A program made the translations under genes and the position numbers. Below, piece by piece: positions 51,601 through 64,000 of a DNA stretch of 64,000 bases. The notes beneath the pieces were generated by a model. It was not told the DNA's origin. It worked only from the letters and a program-made list of their open reading frames with translations, and searched no databases. The DNA is from Lineus longissimus. Lineage: Eukaryota > Nemertea > Pilidiophora > Heteronemertea > Lineidae. Numbering within the stretch: the stretch's first letter is position 1; the number at the start of each line of letters is the position of its first letter. The DNA lies in the NCBI RefSeq assembly GCF_910592395.1, contig NC_088309.1, forward strand, positions 4,652,501 to 4,716,500. The letters are read 5' to 3'.

Positions 51601-54600
51601 TTCTTAATTCATTGGCCTCATATCTAAGTCATTGCTCCTTAACATTCTGCCACAAATTAATCACAATCTATCTGGTAGCGTTTCTACATATTGACATTAA
51701 TCCTCCTCATTAAATCGACGTGGAAAATAATTCGTGCATCAATTGTAACATTACACACACCATACGCACCAATTTGAGGGGATAATACCCGGCCCCCGAG
51801 TGGCATCATTAGAACAAGATCCCCATAACTGTGTCACGTTTACAGGAATTTTTCCTTTTTGTCCGATAAGTCCGTCCCAAGAGACAGCGCAGATAACAGC
51901 TTCTATGTTAGAAATTGTCTGATCTTTGAGAAACTCTCTGAGAGGATGTTCGAGTATTGTCTCTCATTACTGGCAAAGTGGGATTAAAACTGCAAGCGGC
52001 ACACAATCTGGTCTCCATAGACTACAAGAAGCTTAGCTCATTGTATATCATGGTGTGCCGCGGTTTCTACAAGCTTCGCTATCACCGTTTGTCATATTTA
52101 CCAGATTTGCTCAAAAACCGCATTGTTGTCAACGGCGCATCATCCTCACGATGTTGCACTTTGAGCTAGGCTAGCCCTGTTGTCTTCCTGTCTGTATGTC
52201 AGATAGGTCACCTAGCTTATCTTGTTCCTTTTAAATCTCGCTCTGAACTGAGAGACGTTCCGCTTTATAGCCTTATGAACGAAGATAAGCCAGCAAGAAC
52301 CTCCTAATATGGGCGGGAAAAAATCATCTCTTTGTTGCAATATTGTTGTTTTCACAACACAAAAGGGTGGCTTTGTAATTTGATTGCGCTTGGGAAGGAA
52401 ACATTTGCTTGTAAATGATCTGATGGTGATTCAAACCAGATTCTCCGCTTCCCTTTGTCCGTTTCCAAGGATATTTTTTGAAGAGATATGTTTGAAAGTG
52501 TAAGCAGCTCATTGTGAAGGATAGAAATATTGCACCCATATGAGCATATCTTCTTGAAAGTTACAGGTATTAGAATTATCAGTAATGCCAGTGTGTGATG
52601 ACTGATCTCTTATCCATGATGACAAAGCAGTTGGCTACTTTCGTGGGGAGGACGATATCAGAGCGATGTGTGTATGGCATTTTTATCATATTGTTTGGAA
52701 TATGGGGCTAGGTAATGTTATCTGTATCCAGATTGGTTTCATATCAAAGATGATGCTGTTGTAGCAGTGCTCTTTAAAAAATATCAAAAGTGTGATCTTG
52801 ATTGTACACTTGGCAGGCCGGGTTCGTCCATCCTTAGAATAGGACTTGGGACCAAGATTTCATGTTACTGCCAAAGATACTTGTACACGTATTTTACAAA
52901 ATAATTAAGGGTTAACGGTAAAATGGTGAAATGGTCCTCGGGCATTACGTGTTCCTCTGACAATAACCAGTAAAGCTGCAAAGTAGGCCTGCTGCGTGTA
53001 TCACAGCATTACCGAAAAGAGCTGAACCTTTGACGACATCACTTCCTGGCTGCATACCGAGTGTAGTGACAACATTAGCGGAAGACGCTCAGCATCGACA
53101 GAGGACCCGTTTGATCTCGCTTGTGAAGTGATGTCACTTTTGTTTCAACGATATTAGCAGCTTTGTGCTAACGTGTCTAATGCTATTATATCAAGACCTT
53201 GTTTTTCACTTTTGGTTGCATCCTGTTAGGTTGAGGAGGGGCATGGGGGCTTTGTTCTGAAACCCTTTGAAGAACGAGTGCAGATTTTCATATCTAATCC
53301 ATTTTATTATATTCCCTCCCTGTTGTATACGAAGGAGCACTCTATCTATCGATAATGTGTAACATATGTATTGTGTCAAATGTTCAATATCTGCTTTGTG
53401 AAACAGTACATTAAAGAGACCCTGAAATTCAATTGAGAGGAGCACACTATGGGTGTAGCCATGTCGATTCCAAGGAAACTAGTAGACTCCTGAACTGTTG
53501 TTTCAAATGATGTGCTGAAGGCTTCATATTTGCAAATGTACCGCTATAGTACCTACATTTTGCATGATATTCCTGATGATATTAAAAACGCATTTCCTTT
53601 CTTTGCTATGACAATACGACAAACAACGCTGAAGGTTCTCGAAGCTTTTCCTGGAGTGTTGATATTTCACTTTACTGCAATAGACATTATTTTCTTCTCA
53701 AGAATTCTGCCATGTCTGACTCTTTTTTTCGAAAAGTAATCTCACCTTATCAATGCCACAGCACGTTTGTGGACAACTTAAGTCAGAATTTTGTCTGTTT
53801 GTCAGTTTTTATATATCGCGATATCACCTGACGGTGGACAGCACGTACCCTCTGATTGGTTCCAATTATGGTGCTTAGCATCCCTCTGATTGACCCCCCT
53901 TTGAGTAAATGACCCCTCAATGAGAGATTCCTGCCGATCCTAGAAATAACAGGCAAATCTACGCATCTCTCGCGAGTTCTTCCTGAACGCCTGATTTAGC
54001 CGGGGATGTATTAACGGTCACTACCGTTCGGGTGTTTGGTCTTCACATCAACATGTCCAGAATATTATCTCTCTAAATATCATCTTTGATCGTCCGCCGA
54101 AAAAGGAAATCAATATCAAATCAGCTTCATACGTGACTAAGTCCAGCACAATTTGGAAAATAATGACTGTTAATTTAGAAAAATAAGGTCTCATTTGTGG
54201 CACATTAGGGAATTGAGGCTTTGGCCTGCTTCAAATCTTGTCAGTTAAAGGTCTTACTTTTGTTCTCATCATTGCTTATTGAATATTTTGCCGTGTCCGT
54301 GAGGCAACACAAGGGAAAGAAACCCACCATGAGCATGATGAATGTCAGACAAACATTTCTCAGAGCAAGGAGATAAATCTGATCAGCAGCGGGCTCTCAG
54401 ACAATTTTGATAATATTTTTATTGTCGGCAGCTGTTTCCTAAAGAAAGTTGTCCCAAGCCCCTTCTGAGCTTAGTGTTTGTAAGGCTTCAGGCTCATTAT
54501 CTTTATTATGCTAGTCATTATTTTCCCCTGGCATCATCTGTGTTGGGCAAAAGGAAATCAGGAGCTTTGAAGTGTAGGGAATCATTGCTCCTGGTAATGT

Positions 54601-57600
54601 TGCTGTAAGTGTTCACTGAAGCCGAGGCACTCCAGACAGCTCCCAGGGCTTGGTGTACCCGGAAAGACAATGATGATTGAATTACGCCAGAAATTATGAT
54701 ATTTAGCTTGCAACCCCTGTATACAAACGAGAAAAAGTAATGTTTCGACTTTCATTTTCCAGAGAAATTGACCAGCTAATGTGAGTACCACATTGATATT
54801 GGCAGACCCCAATTTCCTCAAAGCCAAGTCATAAATATTCCTGGCCTCTTTAATGTCTCATAACTGAGTCGTGAATGATTAACCTTGTAGTATGCCTTTT
54901 CTGCGTTTTAAGGATGTGAAGCAAAGTGTGGCCGAAGCTTGAAAGATGGCAACCTGACAACATAATGGATAGTTGGACCAACAGCTCAATGATGGATGGA
55001 TGACGCAGATTGCAGTCAAATTTTGGGATTATGATACAAAAAACACATTGTGATATTTATCAAGCTGTGATTGTTTGTGCTCCTCAGGTTCGTGCTTGTC
55101 CATTCTCTTGCAAAACGTGTATACTAAGCTCAAACAGATAAGGGGGTTTATGGTATGCGTCAGGCGATGTTACTGTTACTGTGAATAAAGGAGATGGCGC
55201 ATTGCTTCACAAAAGTTATTAAAAGGTCGAGGCAAACTGAATAAATCTGTCATACCAGCTGGGGGAGATGGGCTTGTAGACCGCGGACATATGCCCAGTC
55301 ATCCTTTGCTGAGAAAACTAATGAAAAATCTTCATGTAGACGCACTTAATGACGGAATCTAGGCATCCCTTGTGTAGTTAGGCACACCTGTTCTGCGCGA
55401 ACAATCCGGAAAGTTACGCCAGCTAAACAGGGGTCACATCTCGCTAACTGCTAATGCGCCGCGATATGACAACATCATATTGACATGACAGGGAATCCTA
55501 ATGCCCACAGATGATAAAGGATCGTTTTGTGAATTTGATTAGCCAGATCCACCGGGATCAGTGGTTATTGCTGAGCAAATTTGTTAGTTATGTATTCTAT
55601 CAATTATCTTCTGTAACAAAACTGCCTCCTGGGTCGTTTGGATCTCCATGATTACCATTGTTTATAATGGCAGCCGGCTCCTAGTCGGTCTTAATCATTT
55701 CGCCATGAGATTCAACCAAATGGTCCTCCTGATGAATATGAATTTTCCTAATCAAGAAGTTAAACATTAATCAAATGTGTGGTTCAAAGCTAACATATCT
55801 GTGCCATTCCAGGTCATAGTTTGTACCATAAATTTGGCTCTGATTGGTCCTTCACGTTTTGTTTGGCGAAGCCATTTACATATCTACGTTGCCAAGAAGT
55901 CGTAACCAAATCATCACAATCAAACCATTTTCACATTTGGTAAAATCTGTTTGGTTTTCAACAGACTGTGATTTGGAGTACACTGCTGTACATGGAAATA
56001 TACTGGGCTAAAAACTGAATTTCGGAAGCATACAAGACAGACCTCCAGACTGCATTTAGCAGCCATTTCACTGCACGCAATTATTGTGATTACTCAGTGG
56101 GTCTTTTATCATGATATTATTGAGAAAGCTCAGTACAATCGTCGAGAAGTATGAAATATCATCATTTGTACAAATATTTACATGTATGTAATAAAAATTT
56201 AGCAGTACAATGTCTATAACGATATTCTTTCTCATTAAATCACATTCTTACCATGCTGAGGACACCAAGCTGAGAACAGAAGGAAAAAAAGGCCCACTTT
56301 CCCCCGTAAATACCTGGCATAATGGACCATTAGGTGAGCTGAGGCATCAGCACTGAATTACCTCTAAATTATTCATCCATTCCCGCTCCCCAATAAAAGT
56401 GAAGATTGTTTAATGTACCCAAGATATTGATTTTCTCGACAGTATTGTCAGATACCACACTGAAGGTCAGGATGGCACACTTAAGTAACGCGGTCTTGCC
56501 TCCCTTGCAGCACCCTAGAGGCGGGAAACACGCACCACTCTTCCTTTGCAAGTCCTCCTGGGGCCTTTCATATGGGGTCTCTTGTCCTGGGGCTGATCTG
56601 CCATTACTGAAACCATTACCTCTTCAATAAAATCACTTCAATTGTAACTTAAGGATACATTTTCGTAGAAGGAATGTCCTTCTGACTACTAGCATCTTAT
56701 CTTTCCCCACCATGCAAATATGCCAGAAGTTGAACATTCCAGTCTATTTTGTGGGCTGTGAACTTCCCAGGCCTCTATAAGGCATACTCTGGTATGAGCA
56801 ATCACCCTTGCTTGAGTTGCATGAGATTCCATGGTGATCAGCTATATAATTTTCTTTCAAAGTCCAAGATTGATATGAAGACAAAGTCACAACCAGAATC
56901 CCCAGGCACCAAATTACTTCCTGCTCCTTCAACAAAAGGCCTAGCTGAGCACATTGACCATTGCTGTAATGAAAAGACATAGAAAATACCTGATCTCGTG
57001 TTGTTCAATAATGAGTTCCTTTAGTTGTCCCAAACTGGTCGTCACAACCAGAAAGACGGGGATAGAAATTCGTTTCAAGGTCGACGTTTTCTTTGACCCA
57101 ACCTGTGAATGGATGGTGAGGCTATTGTACACTTCTGACCACACCTTCACCCATACTTCTCTCCCAAGATACCTGAACATACATTAATGATGAGTGGTGG
57201 TGTCTCTGGGGCCCGAATGGCCGCCATATCTTATTATGGGGTCAGATCCCACCATAATCTCGGCTTGACGAAAATTCTGCCAAGAAGATCAAAAGCCTCC
57301 TTGAATAGAGAATATGAAACCAGTTATGACTTATTAATACCCGTCGGATCAGTCTATTTCAAACATGAACGCTGCGACTTCAAATACAGTACTGTGTGTG
57401 GGCTCAGCGGAATGCAGACAGAAAACGTTTCCTTCTTGAACCATTGCAGTTGGTCCAGTTGAACTAGCATTACTGGCGTTTTCACTGCGAGAGACTACTC
57501 TAAAAGACTGTGCTATGAGAATACATCGCTAAGAAAGTTGTGTTATACCATAAAAATTGGTCAATTTTTGTTGTACCCCATTATAGAAACTTAATTGATA

Positions 57601-60600
57601 ATAAGGAATCGGATGGTCCGAAGCGGCGATCTTCTATCAGCGAAGGCGGATGATAAAACCTTGCAGACGTAACACGATAATATAGTTTCAAGTGAAATAT
57701 CTTAAGAATTTCGTCATTGGGACGCCATGTCCTAAAGAAACCCATCAATTTTCCTAAGGACAAGATGTTCTTATCTGTTGGGGAAGATTCTGACGAGGAT
57801 TGTGCGTCTCACAGAATAATGTTTAACGATGAACCACATTAGTGTAAAACTTTGAAAATAAACAGATAATTTCCTCGCTAAGTTTCACTCGGGCGTTTGA
57901 AAAATGTCAGCGCCGCTCGGGCAGACGGGTGATATTCGGCAATAACGGCATCATATCGGGCAAGATTGGTAATTTGTGAAGTGAAGGGGAGAGAAAGTCG
58001 CGGAAACTGGTCTTCACATCAGGGAGCTGTCTTGATCGACCGGCGCAGTCAGAAATCACGCGCCTATCTCACGGCTGTTAGTGGGCAAATCACCTCTTTA
58101 TGTCGACTGGGACGTCTCTATTTGCCGTCTTATCGTCTTCATCGTTGCGAAATGCACTGAGGAGGACGGACAGGGTAGGAAGTATACGGCTGATTGGGGA
58201 TCATCTCAAAATACACTGAATAGGAAAAGGACTAAACATATTAACTAATATCAAGCCTGGCGTAGAATGAATGAATTTATTTTGCGTAATTTGCTGTCCA
58301 CTGTGCTGTTTATAACGCCTGGAGATACCAATACTGGCTTAGGTGCAGGCGGGGAGAGCGCGCGCGAATTTATCTTGTTTCCATGTAATTACTTGAGAGT
58401 GCCATTTCGTTAAGAGCTCGTGAATTATCATCGATTTGCTATAGAGCATTATAAAGGCACGGTACTAAATACTGGAGATGCCTTCCAAAAGGACCCCGGC
58501 CAATTTACCATAATCAACAGAACGAAACTCACGAACGCGCCTCCTTATACCTTATTATCTTGTCACAAGCGTTTTAAGAGAGAATTCACACAGGAAGCGC
58601 GCCGCTGCCGCCTTTACCGTGATCACCAACAATTTACCCATCAGAACTCTGACAGAACAAACAAGATAGTTTGATATGGCGATTATGCTAGTATTTGCTA
58701 ATCATAAGACAGTTTGATATCAGCAGGATGAGGAGGAAAGTGGTACCGTGATTGTCATAATGACGACAGACATTTTGAGAAGACGGAAATGCAGGCGCGC
58801 AAAGACTGTCCCCAAAATACTCAGGTATAGTCATGCCCACTGTCCGTCTAAAAAGGGCGCTGCGAATCGGATTGTCAGTCAGATTAATTGGGGCTTATTA
58901 GCAGAGATAAGGTCGAAAGTGGTTGTATTCTATGCTAGTCGAATGGCTCAGAACCCAGGCCTTGGTATCCCGCTATTTGAGACAGTCCATATATAGGAAG
59001 ACCATGTTAAGGATGACGAATGAGCTGCCTCAGGAGTCTAAGGGTTGGACCTTTTCTTCCAAGGTCTGATCCCAGTCTATTCTTGGGGCAGCGGAAAGTA
59101 AAGGTTGAAAAGATATACATGTACATCCTTTTACCTACGTTGTGTTGGAGGATCTGGCACTGTTTGGTGGCGCCATGTCTTTGCAAAGTAGTGCTCAGCA
59201 TTCCCCAAAATTAATGAGTCTCCCAACCACGTCTCGCCGCGAACGAGTTACATGTACATTGTATTAGGAGGCGACATGAAAGTGGGAACGTAGATTTCCT
59301 GGAGTCAGGAAGTCAGTTCACGATAGATGTAATCGAGTGTTGTCTCCGGCTGGTCGACCATTGTCACATAATGTCTCTCCTCAAGTATGAACTGCTTAAT
59401 TATTTGAAACGAACTTACTTAGGCGTCTCATTTGAGTGTCCCGTGAATGTGCAACACGTTTCAGTCAAAGACAATGCGACCGAGAGAATGAGTGTATTAT
59501 CGTGATGAGATGGCACAGGTCCAACTGCAAAACATCTGCTACTGGGAAGACAACCGTGAAGTTACGCCAGGACCGGCTGACGATGAACTGCACAAAAATG
59601 GGAATATTTATATCATTTTCGCCTGTCATACGCAGATTTCTTGATTTGGCTCATTCGACACAGGTGTTTAATTGTGGTTCTGGCCTTATAAAGCTAGAGA
59701 GACCGTGCCTAGATCCCTGTCGCATGGAAAACTAGTCGACTGCGGCAACTCTTTGTTGTGACAATCGGTTAAGACAGTCGGCCAGACGCACCAGGTTCGA
59801 GTCGCATTATGGTGTATTATGTTGTTCCTGTTCTTCATCGCCGGTCGCAGGGAAAAGAGCAGCCTGCATTGCTTTGGCAAAACATTTAAATTACCCCAAA
59901 AATTGTCACTGGGAAAAATACCACTGACAGTTATCTTTAAAAGATTTACACCAATTAGCCTTCGGAGTAGCCATTTAACCCCTCGGAATACAATGGATGC
60001 CTCTCAGAAATGACACTGATGTCATTGAGCCCATAATTACGGTAGTTAGTGATCCAATGGAGATATTATTGGTGATTACAATCTGCCGGGTCAAGTCCAA
60101 CGCCGACCTTTAAATTGCGCAACTGTTTTCCTATCGTTTTTCCATTCGAGTAGTTTGCCTAGAAAGCTCTGTCTTGCCTGAGTAGCAACCTGGCACCAAG
60201 GTAAACTGAGCTGTCAGAAGCTAATTACGGTTAATGCCGCGGTGAAGTGAGTTTCATGAAGCCGCCACGGGCTGTTCCTGTTCCTACGAAGACTAGCGCC
60301 AACGAACACAGGAAAGCTTGCGGACCTGTCACTTGCAAAGGAAAATGGCGCAGGAACTCGCAGATGGCTGCCGCGGCTGCCTTCAGCAACCGGTAGAGGC
60401 GCCGCATGGAGGCTGTCACTTAGTGTCAGAGAGACTGGAATTAACCCTTGCTGAAAATAAAGGAATGAATTGAGTAAGAAGAATGTTCTACAATCCAGTT
60501 TATTAATCACTGATTTTAAAGCAGTCGGCAAAAAGCAGATAGACCCCAGATGTGGCCCGATTTCGTCATGGGTGAGGGATGAAGCGGATGCCACTGTGTA

Positions 60601-62455
60601 AAAAGAACCTCCCCAAATGTTGTTGTTATGATGCGAATCGGGCGGGTAGATGAGTGGGGCCCTCTGAAGTGTAGGCAATTTGGTTGAATTCAAAGAAGAT
60701 CCTGGTTGACGGAATATTATATAGGCTATATGAAACACCTCTGTCCGATAAATAAAAGCCAGTCTAAATGACAACTTGAGGATTTTCTTGCCAATTCCTT
60801 CATAATTCTCTATAGGAAACGCGGCTCTGAGTCTGAGGGAGGTCTTCCGACTCGCAGGTGATGCTGTGGTGATGGTTGCCCTTCAGCAACTCAGCCTTAG
60901 CGCAGATCGCGATAACTATGGCGTCGATTGGACCAAAGGAATAATGAAGGCTTCGCGAAGAGTTGCAGCCTCCTCACGCACGAAGATGTAGAATTTACCC
61001 TTAAGCTATGATCAGGACGCATATTTCTACTGATTGTGGAAGAGGTGCATACTTTTCTGACGTCTGTAAAATGTTTTCCTAAGGCGCTACACATCTAACG
61101 TCCTTTAAACAGCATTATACATTTTGCATGCTTTCCTCAACGATATTTTGACGCCCTTGGCGACAACCAATACCTTTTTTCGAATAGTGATAGTATAATG
61201 TTTAGAAATGGTTCTCCGCAAGCAGCCCTCTCTTCGAATCTTCACTGAAGAACTTTTTAAAACCAGGAAAGATTGATTATAAAGACTTGATGTGGTAAAA
61301 CGGAGCGCAGGACTTGATAACACAGCCGACTCTCGGAGTTGCTAATTCTTACTCAGCGTCGTCTTTTGAAAAAAGGATTTAAAGGTATATACTGCTAGAC
61401 CAGTCAGAGTCCCTGGTGTCAGTCGTTTCGTGCAGGTGACTCTGTTCATACTTCCACTCAGACCACAACAATTAGGGGCTGCTGATCATTCATTAACTTT
61501 ACCGGGGTAATTTACTCCACAAACAACCCTTGTTAACACTTCTAAACTCCTTCAAATTGACAAATCAAAGACTCAAAGAAGACCGCAGTAATAAACACTG
61601 GTGTTAAAGATCAACTGATAAACGGCTCCTCGTTTTCCTGTTTTGTCCTCTGTCTTTTTAAGTCTGGGGTCAGTGTTCAAAAAGGATAATCGTCCACTTA
61701 ATTAGGGCCGTCTGTATGAGGCCTCTTTAAACACTAGTCATTGCCCCTGCGGGACACATCCCTGGGGTATCGACTCAATAATCACCAATAATCATTAATA
61801 TATGACCTTTCTAAATCGCTGTCCCCGACAAAAGACCCACTCGACAACCTGCCGTTTCCCTTGAAAGATTGAAAGAGCGCCTCGTCTTTGGTGTAAACAT
61901 TTGGGTGAATTATATCGAAGACGTGTTACTACAGTACATGTAAAAATGGACGTCGGGACATCCTGCCAGATAATGCTACCCGTTCGCCAGAAAAGCACCT
62001 TTGACGTGGAAATTACCTCTGCACTGAGTTTTGTCACACCAAAGCCGCGGCTCGCCACTAATCTTCACTGGTTTCCTGCTAAGTTCTCCCAACATCGAGA
62101 CAAATCTTTGCTTTGAACTCGCCGGCGTCGCCTACCTAGGCCTTCACCAATCTCGTCGGATCTGGATTCGATCTGGAAATATTTCATGGAATGTTTGAAA
62201 GAGATGGTTCTCAAGAGAAACTAATCGATAGAAACAATTCCTGACTGACGCGTCGTTTATGGCTCTTTCTAGAAGCCGAGGTAGAGGACAGTACCGTGGG
62301 GGATAGTGACCATCCTTTCCTTACCATCCGATACCCTGGTCTAAGGCGGCCTACGCAATGCTTTAGACAATCGTTTCCACGGGCGACTGAACAGCGATAT
62401 AAGCATCATATAACATGATAAGGCTTCCAGCGGTAAAAGAGTTACCATCATCATT

Positions 62456-62489
<34 letters not shown>

Positions 62490-64000
62490 ATGGCATCATG
62501 GCCCATGTATGGGGCTTTGCCATAAAACCACTGACATTTAACCAGAGTCTTTCGAATCAATATCAGTCAACAGTTCATATTGTATATATTTGTTATCCGA
62601 TAAATAATTTTTTTAATGAATTTTTGATCGTTTCTATTATTGTTTTGCAGTTGCTGAATTAAAATGGGCTTCACCAATTAATTGCCCGAGAGAGCTGTGG
62701 GATCAAAGGAAACTTGCCGTGACCTGACTCTATATTTGTAAGACTCTGATTTAACGAAGCAGTAGCAGGGCATGAATGATCAAATTAAGAAGCCCTTAAT
62801 CAGTGGTATTGTTTTTGCTTCAGGTAACACTGCTTGCTGTGACTTTTATGATTGAATTAGAGAAAGGCTAAGCGGATATGTATAAACAACTTCTGGGGTT
62901 ACTTATTTTGTGTCACTTTGCAGGACACTTGTACGTCTTCCAGTAAAAAGAAATAAATGGCAATAATATCAGAATAAAGAACGATGAGTTGAACTTTGTC
63001 TTTATTTTCGAGTCTGACTTTTCAAGCTGACCGGAAGCCGTGCGTGAAACAACCGCACGATTGTAGGGCTCCTGAATGCAGTTCAAACAGAAATGGAAAA
63101 AAATAAAGCTTTAGAAAAGTTGGAATTTCTTGGTTGTTGATCTCTCACAATATTCTGCAAATCTTCCCTCATTTCAAATCAGATGGTCGTCATTCTTTCC
63201 ATCGCGCGCTACGCTGGCTTGTATACTTTGGTTCCGCGTTTGTGTCGATTGCTGCCATCAAATCATTCCCCAAGTGGGCATATTTGTCAATATATTTCTG
63301 TTTAATACAACTCTTGAAGAGCAATTGACACTGGCTGTTCCGAGATCGCTGTCAACGGATTCCACTGTCTCCGTCTATGGCGTCACGGAGGCCGTACTCA
63401 CTGCTCAACAGCCACGCCAATTAGCAGGTCTCGAAGAGCTACAAACGGCATAGTACCAGTCGAAAGGCTCTGATGTGATGATGCTGTTTTCTCACGGCAC
63501 TTTTGTATTTTCCATCATGCGTGGGGACATCGTCCGCCAATGATCCTCAAATCCGGGCTTTTCGCCAACACCATTTTCCCATATCGCTTTCTCCAAATTC
63601 ACCACTTTGGGCCATTTGGATGATTATCCGCAGACGCGGCAGCCTATATTGAAATTACATGTACAAAGATATTTTGTAAGAAATTTCGCGTCATTCGGTA
63701 CGAGTTGTGTACATGTATATTGTTTTCGATGGCCGCCTTCAAAACCAATCCCACTTTTCCAAGCACCCGTTAGCGAGATCGTCTGCTGCGGCGCGCCTCT
63801 GGAAGACATGCGCAGACAGGCTGACGTGAACTACCCTTGCACCTAAATATTACCAAAGCACTTTAAAAATGCTAAAAACAATAGTGCATAATGAATGAAA
63901 GACTTTGTATATTCTGTGATTTTAGTGTATCAATCTCAACTCCCGATCAATGTTTACAAACAGGCTGCATTTGATCTTTGCGGCTTGTTGTGGATTCTGG
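45631..64000. other. Gene-poor stretch, possible distal regulatory landscape
   Basis: About 18 kb with no gene I can support. AT-rich tracts with homeodomain-type cores (AATTTAATTGG near 50030, CCAATTAG near 50071, GGTTCAATTAAA near 50345, TTGATTAG near 50413) are common at 49.6-50.7 kb. Coding-like but unresolved sequence occurs at 56.4-57.5 kb. The 186-codon minus frame at 60214-60774 has no recognisable domain and is within what chance allows. Confidence 0.4.
62446..62489. repeat. (ATC)n microsatellite
   Basis: A nearly pure ATC/CAT trinucleotide run of about 44 bases. Apparent poly-Met and poly-Asp frames across it are repeat artefacts. Confidence 0.9.

Noticed and set aside
59740-59820. 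Possible tRNA from a GGTTCGAGTCG word
   Set aside because: No A box at the right distance and no acceptor-stem pairing.
60214-60774. 186-codon minus-strand open frame, the longest in the right half of the window
   Set aside because: No recognisable domain, no splice or promoter context, and roughly one frame of this length is expected by chance in a window of this size and composition.
62341-62560. Frames with poly-Met or poly-Asp
   Set aside because: Direct product of the ATC microsatellite.

Overview
The window is animal nuclear DNA. Protein-coding genes are split into short exons with GT-AG introns, include a Cys-loop receptor and a meiotic helicase, and are followed by a long gene-poor tract with transposon debris. 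No ribosomal RNA, convincing tRNA gene, CRISPR array, operon or bacterial signal was seen. Exon structure and protein resemblance suit a bilaterian marine invertebrate. Many TACATGTA-type palindromes are compatible with a lophotrochozoan, but the phylum cannot be fixed from this sequence alone.

Layout: (1) 1-1597, plus strand: the last four exons of a glucoside xylosyltransferase (GXYLT1/2-like, GT8), cut by the left edge. (2) 2844-4337, plus strand: an intact two-exon gene of unknown function whose protein starts MGCAC, an N-myristoylation/palmitoylation-type signal. (3) 6829-14087, minus strand: a complete eight-exon nicotinic-acetylcholine-receptor-like subunit of 422 residues with a signal peptide, the vicinal Cys pair of alpha subunits and four membrane helices. 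(4) 16207-27503, minus strand: a complete HFM1/Mer3 meiotic DNA helicase, 27 coding exons, 1,623 residues; every exon junction keeps frame. Its start codon is split by an intron and one intron uses a GC donor. (5) 28746-29180, plus strand: an intronless NUDT2 (diadenosine tetraphosphate hydrolase), head to head with HFM1. (6) 29181-64000: about 35 kb without a gene I can support. It holds a young composite repeat (two identical 442-bp direct repeats, each with 13-bp inverted ends, flanked as a pair by TTCT), two probable tRNA-derived SINE remnants, microsatellites and stretches rich in TAATTA-type sites. It may be the regulatory surroundings of a gene outside the window, but that is inference.

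The genes belong to unrelated pathways (Notch O-glycan xylosylation, ligand-gated signalling, meiotic crossover formation, nucleotide housekeeping). Nothing suggests a functional cluster beyond the possible shared upstream region of HFM1 and NUDT2. I did not find a clearly new multi-gene system; the most unusual items are the composite repeat, the split HFM1 initiator and the unidentified acylated protein.
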